From JACQXM01 sp964569425 (GTDB taxonomy: Bacteria; Planctomycetota; Phycisphaerae; UBA1845): DNA of 21,957 nt. The stretch is from NCBI GenBank assembly GCA_964569425.1, contig CAZMVD010000065.1:1-21957 (forward strand), read 5' to 3'. The notes below the pieces were generated by a model. That model was not told the DNA's origin, ran no database searches, and was given only the letters and a program-made list of their open reading frames with translations. The position numbers and the translations under genes are program-made. This document shows, piece after piece, positions 17,439-21,957 of the stretch. Within the stretch, counting starts at the first letter, position 1, and every line of letters starts with the position of its first letter.

Positions 17439-17466
17439 ATTCGCTATTCCTCATTCTGCATTCCCC
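17439..17466 (+). repeat. Heptad tandem repeat array (nuoK/nuoL junction)
   Basis: Four 7-base units: ATTCGCT, ATTCCTC, ATTCTGC, ATTCCCC. The array ends 2 bases from the nuoK stop codon (17469-17471) in the spacer before nuoL. The ATTC start of each unit is kept while the other three bases vary, so this copy is more degenerate than the other arrays. Confidence 0.7.
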
Positions 17467-17468
17467 CG

Positions 17469-17789
17469 TCAGCCGCGCATCATCGACCACGCCTCTGCGT
17501 CGAGCGTACCCCGCCGTCGATAGAGCAGAACCACAAGACCAAGCGCTAATCCCGCCTCGACGGCTGCGATCACCAGCAGAAACAGCGCAAACGCCTGCCC
17601 GTCCAGGTTCTCGTGCCAGCGCCCAAACGCCACCGCGTTAAGCACCACGCCCTGGAACATCACTTCCGTGGCGAGAAACACCACGATCAGGTTGCGGCGC
17701 GCCAAAAACCCCACCAGCCCGAGGGCGAAGAGAACGGCGCCGAGAATGATGTAGCCCGTTGGGTCCGTCACAGATATTGCGTCCGCCAC
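17469..17789 (-). CDS. nuoK: Complex I membrane subunit NuoK
   Basis: A 106-residue, three-helix subunit (ND4L family) in the proton-pumping arm. The sequence YIILGAVLFALGLVGFLARRNLIVVFLATEVMFQGVVLNAVAF contains the two membrane Glu region typical of NuoK (first in LATEVMFQ, second in LLVIAAVEAGLALGL), then LYRRRGTLD, the usual C-terminal end. The start is uncertain: GTG at 17789 gives the usual length, and a GTG codon a few residues inside (before TDPTGY) is an alternative; neither has a clear Shine-Dalgarno. It follows nuoJ by 63 bases. Confidence 0.94.
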   Translation of the reverse strand: MADAISVTDPTGYIILGAVLFALGLVGFLARRNLIVVFLATEVMFQGVVLNAVAFGRWHENLDGQAFALFLLVIAAVEAGLALGLVVLLYRRRGTLDAEAWSMMRG

Positions 17790-17852
17790 CAGTTTGTCAT
17801 TCTAACCACCGCGCCGGGCATCGCCTTCCATCCGAACCTGCCGAGTTACCGC

Positions 17853-18638
17853 TCAATAAGGCAAGACCTCTTTGCCGGCCTGACCAATCGGCGCGGGCGG
17901 GGCATGGTACCCCTCCGCGGGCACGCGCTTCCGCGACAGCGCAATGGCGCCGATCATGGAAATCAACAACAGCACCCCCGAAATCTCCAGCACGACCACA
18001 TACCGCGTCGTTATCGCCGCACCCAGCGCGAACGTGTTTCCTTCCGGCATCGCGATTTCCGATGCGGGGGCAATGTCCGACGTCGCCGCGATCGGCGCTG
18101 CCGCGACGGCGCGAGGGGCCGACTTGGCCGGCAGGTCCCCCGCCCGCCCCGCAATCGCGGCCATCAACACAAAACCCGCCAATACCGCTAGAAACGGCTC
18201 CCGCGCCCGAAGGTCATAGATCGGCGCCATCGGCTGCTGGGCGAGCATGATGACGAACAGATACGTCACCAGGATCGCACCGGCGTAGATGATGATCAGC
18301 GCGACGGCGAGAAACTCCGCCTGTTGAAGGATCAGCAGCGCGGCGACGGCCACCACCACCAGCACAAAGTAGATGGCGCTGTACACCGGTTTGCGGTGCG
18401 TGATAACGCGCGCCGCCGCCACCACCGCCAGGGCGGAAAACAGGAAAAAGTAGGCCGCGTTGGCCTCTCCCGCGACCACGCGCACGGCGAGCACGATGAT
18501 CAGGGCCATGACGGCCGCTGCACCGAAGAGCGCGCCGACCGCGGGTCGCGCGCGGCCCCCATGTGGCAACTGGAAATAGAGCCCGGCACCGCCCAGGGCA
18601 AAGACCAGATAGAGCAGGTAAGCCGTGGTGGGGCTCAT
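17853..18638 (-). CDS. nuoJ: Complex I membrane subunit NuoJ, extended
   Basis: A 261-residue subunit (ND6 family) that carries the flexible helix next to the quinone chamber. The signature segment is ILQQAEFLAVALIIIYAGAILVTYLFVIML (about residues 103-132), with YAGAIxVLFLFVIM as the family form. Before it, a segment PVYSAIYFVLVVVAVAALL is also typical. The protein is longer than E. coli NuoJ. An extra N-terminal helical portion precedes the family core, and an Ala/Pro-rich linker (about 165-205, APRAVAAAPIAATSDIAPAS) precedes the last helix (YVVVLEISGVLLLISMIGAIAL). The start overlaps the nuoI stop by 4 bases as ATGA. Confidence 0.94.
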   Translation of the reverse strand: MSPTTAYLLYLVFALGGAGLYFQLPHGGRARPAVGALFGAAAVMALIIVLAVRVVAGEANAAYFFLFSALAVVAAARVITHRKPVYSAIYFVLVVVAVAALLILQQAEFLAVALIIIYAGAILVTYLFVIMLAQQPMAPIYDLRAREPFLAVLAGFVLMAAIAGRAGDLPAKSAPRAVAAAPIAATSDIAPASEIAMPEGNTFALGAAITTRYVVVLEISGVLLLISMIGAIALSRKRVPAEGYHAPPAPIGQAGKEVLPY

Positions 18639-19228
18639 GCGCCGCCGGGTCCTTTCGCTGGGCTTGGCGGCGCCGAACGATGACCCGTTCCCGGATAGCC
18701 GGTGATTCGAGGGTTCTTCCGCGGTTTGAGGTCCTTGGTCTCGTCGAATATGGCCAACAGCTCTTCCTTGTCGAGAATCATCTCCTCGCGCGTACGGCCG
18801 ACCAGGTCATAATGCGGCGTCAACTCAATGGCATCGACCGGGCAGGCCTCCTCGCACATCCCGCAGAAGATACAGCGCAGTTCATCGATGTCGAACTTGA
18901 CGGGGTACTTCTCGCGCTCCGGCCAGGGCGACTCGCCCGCTTCGATGTGAATGCAGTGCGCCGGACACGCCGTCGAGCACATGTAACACGCCACGCAGGC
19001 CACGCGGTCCTGCTCGTCGCGATTGAGCCGATGCACCCCGCGGTAGTTGGCCACGCGCAGGTCGCGCTGCTCCTCCGGATACTGCACGGTCATGGGCTTG
19101 CCCGCCAGCGTGCGGCCCATGTGCTTGAGCGTGGTCACCATCCCATCCACGATCTGCGGCAGGAAAAGGCGCTCCGCGGCCGAAAGCTCCGGCACCTCCA
19201 ACTCGAGAATATCTTCGTCGCGGATCAT
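18635..19228 (-). CDS. nuoI: Complex I iron-sulfur subunit NuoI
   Basis: A 197-residue subunit holding clusters N6a and N6b, which pass electrons from the NuoG side to NuoB and quinone. Two 4Fe-4S motifs are intact: C78-x2-C81-x2-C84-x3-C88-P (CVACYMCSTACP) and C119-x2-C122-x2-C125-x3-C129-P (CIFCGMCEEACP). The N-terminal part (GMVTTLKHMGRTLAGKPMTVQYPEE) is the usual membrane-contacting segment, and YRGVHRLNRDE precedes the first cluster. The C-terminal 30 residues (PRKNPRITGYPGTGHRSAPP) are Pro- and Gly-rich and variable. Four-base ATGA overlaps on both sides couple it to nuoH and nuoJ. Confidence 0.96.
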   Translation of the reverse strand: MIRDEDILELEVPELSAAERLFLPQIVDGMVTTLKHMGRTLAGKPMTVQYPEEQRDLRVANYRGVHRLNRDEQDRVACVACYMCSTACPAHCIHIEAGESPWPEREKYPVKFDIDELRCIFCGMCEEACPVDAIELTPHYDLVGRTREEMILDKEELLAIFDETKDLKPRKNPRITGYPGTGHRSAPPSPAKGPGGA

Positions 19229-20448
19229 ACCGGAACTCCTTCCCCGCGCATGTTGTCGCGCAGCGCGCCCGAGCCGATCGGCGGGAGGTTCCCCGGCCGC
19301 CCGGTGACCTCACGCCCGGAGAGCACACTGACGGCCATCGCCGCGAACAAAATCACCGCGTTGCCCCCCAGCGCCCAGCCGACGTGGCGGTGCAGGCCGA
19401 AGTACAAGAGTCCGACCGTCAGTACAAACAGCGCCAGCGTGATGGGGATCAGCCCCGTCCACGCCAACCGCATGAGCTGGTCGAACCGGAATCGCGGAAT
19501 GGTCCAACGAATCCACATCATCAGGAAGATGAAGAATGTTACCTTAGCGCTCAGGACCAGCATCTTGGCGAGGACGGCGCCGAAGTGCACCGCGTCGGGC
19601 TGCGTCCACGACCACCACGGCAAGTGCCAGCCTCCGAGAAACAGCACCGCGATCAGAGCGCTGGAGGTGATCATGTGCGCGTATTCCGCCAGAAAGAACA
19701 TGCCGAACTTCAAGGCGCTGTACTCGGTGTGATAGCCGCCGACCAGCTCCTGTTCCGCCTCGGCCAGGTCGAACGGCGTGCGGTTGGCCTCGGCCAGGGC
19801 GGCAATGAACAAGATCACAAAGGCCAACGGATGCAGAAAAACGTTCCACTTCGGAATCAGCCCCAGCCAGTACTCGGTCTGGGGGAGGATCATCTCTTCC
19901 AGTCGAAGCGTCCCCACCGTCAGCACCACGACCAGAATGCACAACCCCAAAGGGATTTCGTAGCTGAGCATCTGCGCGGTGGCGCGGATCGCGCCGTACA
20001 GCGAATACTTGTTGTTGCTGGCCCAACCGCCCAGCACCACGCCGTAAATGCTCATGGAAGCAACGCCGAGGATGTAGAGCAGGCCGATGTCCGGATTGGC
20101 CACCTGCACATTCAGCAATCGCCCGTCCACCATCCACTGCCCGCCCCAAGGAATGGCCGCGAAACCGATGAACCCCACCAGAAAGATCGCCAGCGGCGCC
20201 AGGATAAACAGTCCCTTGTCCACATTCCCCGGAATGACGTCTTCTTTGAATACGAATTTCAACCCATCGGCGATGGGCTGCAACAGCCCCCAGGGCCCGA
20301 CTCGGTTGGGGCCGCAGCGGTCCTGAATCCACGCGGAAATCTTGCGCTCGAAGTAAATGCAGTACGCCACCGCGCCCAGCAGCGCGCCCAGCACAACCAG
20401 CGCGAGTGCGATGCTGACGCCGAGTTGGGTTGTCAGAAAGTCCCACAT
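19225..20448 (-). CDS. nuoH: Complex I membrane subunit NuoH
   Basis: A 407-residue subunit (ND1 family) that forms the quinone access site between the arms. Conserved regions are YFERKISAWIQDRCGPNRVGPWG near the start, LLQPIADGLKFVFKEDVIP, SNNKYSLYGAIRATAQMLSYEIPLGL, NRTPFDLAEAEQELVGGYHTEYS and the final WIRWTIPRFRFDQLMRLAW. The ATG at 20448 (MWDFLTTQLGVSIALALV) puts the first helix directly at the N-terminus. The in-frame ATG at 20484 adds 12 charged residues and has no Shine-Dalgarno; it cannot be excluded. The protein is longer than E. coli NuoH because of an extra hydrophobic helix and a Gly/Pro-rich tail at the C-terminus. It overlaps nuoI by 4 bases. Confidence 0.95.
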   Translation of the reverse strand: MWDFLTTQLGVSIALALVVLGALLGAVAYCIYFERKISAWIQDRCGPNRVGPWGLLQPIADGLKFVFKEDVIPGNVDKGLFILAPLAIFLVGFIGFAAIPWGGQWMVDGRLLNVQVANPDIGLLYILGVASMSIYGVVLGGWASNNKYSLYGAIRATAQMLSYEIPLGLCILVVVLTVGTLRLEEMILPQTEYWLGLIPKWNVFLHPLAFVILFIAALAEANRTPFDLAEAEQELVGGYHTEYSALKFGMFFLAEYAHMITSSALIAVLFLGGWHLPWWSWTQPDAVHFGAVLAKMLVLSAKVTFFIFLMMWIRWTIPRFRFDQLMRLAWTGLIPITLALFVLTVGLLYFGLHRHVGWALGGNAVILFAAMAVSVLSGREVTGRPGNLPPIGSGALRDNMRGEGVPV

Positions 20449-20529
20449 GATGCGTGCTGCAGACCTAAAATCCCCGTGGTTCATACCGAACAGGGGTGCT
20501 CTCTTCGACCGTCAACATCATCGGCAACC

Positions 20530-21957
20530 TCAATGCGCGTGCTCCGGCACCGCCGGGGGCACATGCACGTCGGCAAAGACCGGAATCTCCGCGGCCATCA
20601 TCTCGCGCACGCGCTCGCCCGTATACAGTCCCGCATAGCCGGCGATCTCGTACAGATACTGCCCGTCGCGCCGGGCGCCGTCCGGCGGGTTGATGGCCCG
20701 CTCGAACGGCTGCACCAGCCCGCCCGCGTTGACGAAACAACCCTCACGCTCCGCCCACGCACACGCGGGCAGCACAACCGATGCCGCTTCCGTCAGTGCA
20801 TTCTCGAACAAATCCTGCATCACGAACAAGGCGATCTTATCGCCGATCTTGGCCGTATCCTTCTCGACCCATGGTTCGGGCGCTCCGCCGACGACCCACG
20901 CCGCCGCATACTCCCCTCCGCCGGCGCGTTTGACAAAGTCGGTGAATGTCGCCGTCGCGCCGCCCGCGGCGGCGATCAATAGCTCAATCCCACGGCGGTT
21001 GGGGCATTTCTCTTTTAGTATCGTGAACTTCACCGCCTCACCGGCGGCGCCCGCCGGGAAATGTCTGTCCTCGCCCCGTAGAATAGCCGGCCCGAGAATC
21101 AACACCGCCTGCGGTGCGATTTCGCGAATGAACTTGATCAGCAGCCACGCCTCCTCGCAGGCCATGAACGGCGACAGCACCAGCGCCACCTTCTCTGCGC
21201 CGTTTTCCTTGACGACCTCCGCGAACCGGAAGCGCAGGACGTCGGGTAGTTCTTCCCAGTTCGGCGTGATCGATTCCATCCCCCGCCGCACGCGCGGCGC
21301 GGCGACTCGCCTGCGATCATGCACATATTTCCAGCCAAAGCGACCCTCGTCGCACATCCACCAGCCGTTCACCTGCGGGTTGTAGCGCGGCTTGAGCCGG
21401 TAGATCCGATCGTCCGCGTGGTCCACGCGAATGGCGCACCCGGTGGCGCAGCCCGGACAGATGGAATCGGCCCCGCGCAGCTCCCACACGCGCCGCTTGA
21501 ACAGAAAGTCCTTATCGAGCAGCGAACCCACCGGGCAGATATCCACCACGTTGCCCTGGAGCGGATTGTCCAGCACCTTGCCGGGAAACACGTCGATCTC
21601 TGCGCGCGTGCCACGGTTGATGACGCACAGCTCGTGGGTACCCGAAATCTCGTGCGTGAAGCGAACGCAGCGGCTGCACATCACGCAGCGATCCTGGTAC
21701 AACAGCGTCTTGGGGCCGATGTCCTTCTTGGGATTCTTGAGCTTCGGGTCCACCATGCGCGAGGTCGGCTGCCCGAAGTGAAAGCTGTAATCCTGCAGGT
21801 AGCACTCACCCGCCTGGTCGCACACCGGGCAGTCGAGCGGATGATTCAGCAGGAAAAACTCCATGCACGCCGACTGGTTCTTCTGGACCACGTCGGAATC
21901 GAAGCGCACCTCCAGCCCCTCTCTCACCGGCGTCTGGCACGACGGCACCAGCTTGGG
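20530..21957 (-). CDS. nuoG: Complex I subunit NuoG, N-terminus cut by window edge
   Basis: 475 visible residues; the frame is open to the right edge, so the first residues and most of the N1b [2Fe-2S] site are missing. Counting from the edge, C7 (LVPSCQTPV) is the last N1b ligand. The N5 cluster appears as H39-x3-C43-x2-C46-x5-C52, N4 as C91-x2-C94-x2-C97 plus C141 (CPVG). A fourth site, C167-x2-C170-x3-C174-x27-C202, matches the off-path N7 cluster kept only in some bacteria. The molybdopterin-oxidoreductase-like domain that follows is short: only about 270 residues remain after N7 before the stop, so the whole protein is clearly smaller than the E. coli form. It carries electrons from NuoF toward NuoI. 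nuoH starts 81 bases downstream. Confidence 0.95.
   Translation of the reverse strand, partial: PKLVPSCQTPVREGLEVRFDSDVVQKNQSACMEFFLLNHPLDCPVCDQAGECYLQDYSFHFGQPTSRMVDPKLKNPKKDIGPKTLLYQDRCVMCSRCVRFTHEISGTHELCVINRGTRAEIDVFPGKVLDNPLQGNVVDICPVGSLLDKDFLFKRRVWELRGADSICPGCATGCAIRVDHADDRIYRLKPRYNPQVNGWWMCDEGRFGWKYVHDRRRVAAPRVRRGMESITPNWEELPDVLRFRFAEVVKENGAEKVALVLSPFMACEEAWLLIKFIREIAPQAVLILGPAILRGEDRHFPAGAAGEAVKFTILKEKCPNRRGIELLIAAAGGATATFTDFVKRAGGGEYAAAWVVGGAPEPWVEKDTAKIGDKIALFVMQDLFENALTEAASVVLPACAWAEREGCFVNAGGLVQPFERAINPPDGARRDGQYLYEIAGYAGLYTGERVREMMAAEIPVFADVHVPPAVPEHAH

Noticed and set aside
19384..20982. A 532-codon open frame on the plus strand antisense to nuoH and nuoG
   Set aside because: It is rich in Gln, His, Arg and Pro, has no domain, and runs opposite two unmistakable complex I genes. 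Long antisense frames are expected in high-GC coding DNA.

Overview
The window comes from a high-GC bacterial chromosome, most likely a planctomycete (Planctomycetota, possibly Phycisphaerae-like). The lineage is inferred from three things: a membrane protein with a GYNLR/CPECG zinc ribbon, a large sigma factor with extra helix-turn-helix domains, and a basic hypothetical protein that recalls families from that phylum. No rRNA, tRNA, CRISPR array or recognisable transposase was seen.

Layout. Positions 1-124 (minus) hold the start of an AddB-like helicase/nuclease gene. A hypothetical gene (308-1312, plus) faces a minus-strand housekeeping cluster transcribed ribH -> nusB -> ftsY -> zinc-ribbon membrane protein (3837 down to 1397). 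Divergent from ribH is a 620-residue membrane-anchored coiled-coil protein of unknown role (4041-5903, plus). A 354-base gap with a good sigma70-type promoter and a leader hairpin precedes a multi-HTH sigma-70-family factor (6258-7925, plus). A MerR/DUF433-type antitoxin and PIN-like toxin pair follows (8097-9217, plus).

From 9377 to the right edge everything is on the minus strand. Read in the direction of transcription it is nuoG (cut by the window edge), nuoH, nuoI, nuoJ, nuoK, nuoL, nuoM, nuoN, nnrE, a small membrane protein and an M42-type aminopeptidase. The nuo genes encode the distal part of the NADH-binding arm (NuoG), the connecting module (NuoH, NuoI) and the proton-pumping membrane arm (J, K, L, M, N) of respiratory complex I. 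Four-base ATGA overlaps couple H-I, I-J and M-N. nnrE, which repairs damaged NAD(P)H hydrates, follows nuoN by 10 bases and fits the NADH theme.

The most unusual signal is a set of short tandem repeats with an exact 7-base period and an ATT core at three consecutive nuo junctions (K/L, L/M, M/N). At M/N two such arrays stand as an inverted pair about 125 bases apart. They are read in frame as a roughly 72-residue tail on NuoM, which still ends in an ATGA overlap with nuoN. This resembles a miniature element or heptameric STRR-like repeat family tolerated inside an essential operon. Other points of interest are the architecture and changed promoter-recognition residues of the sigma factor, the hairpin in its leader, and promoters placed so close to ribH and addB that their mRNAs would be nearly leaderless.
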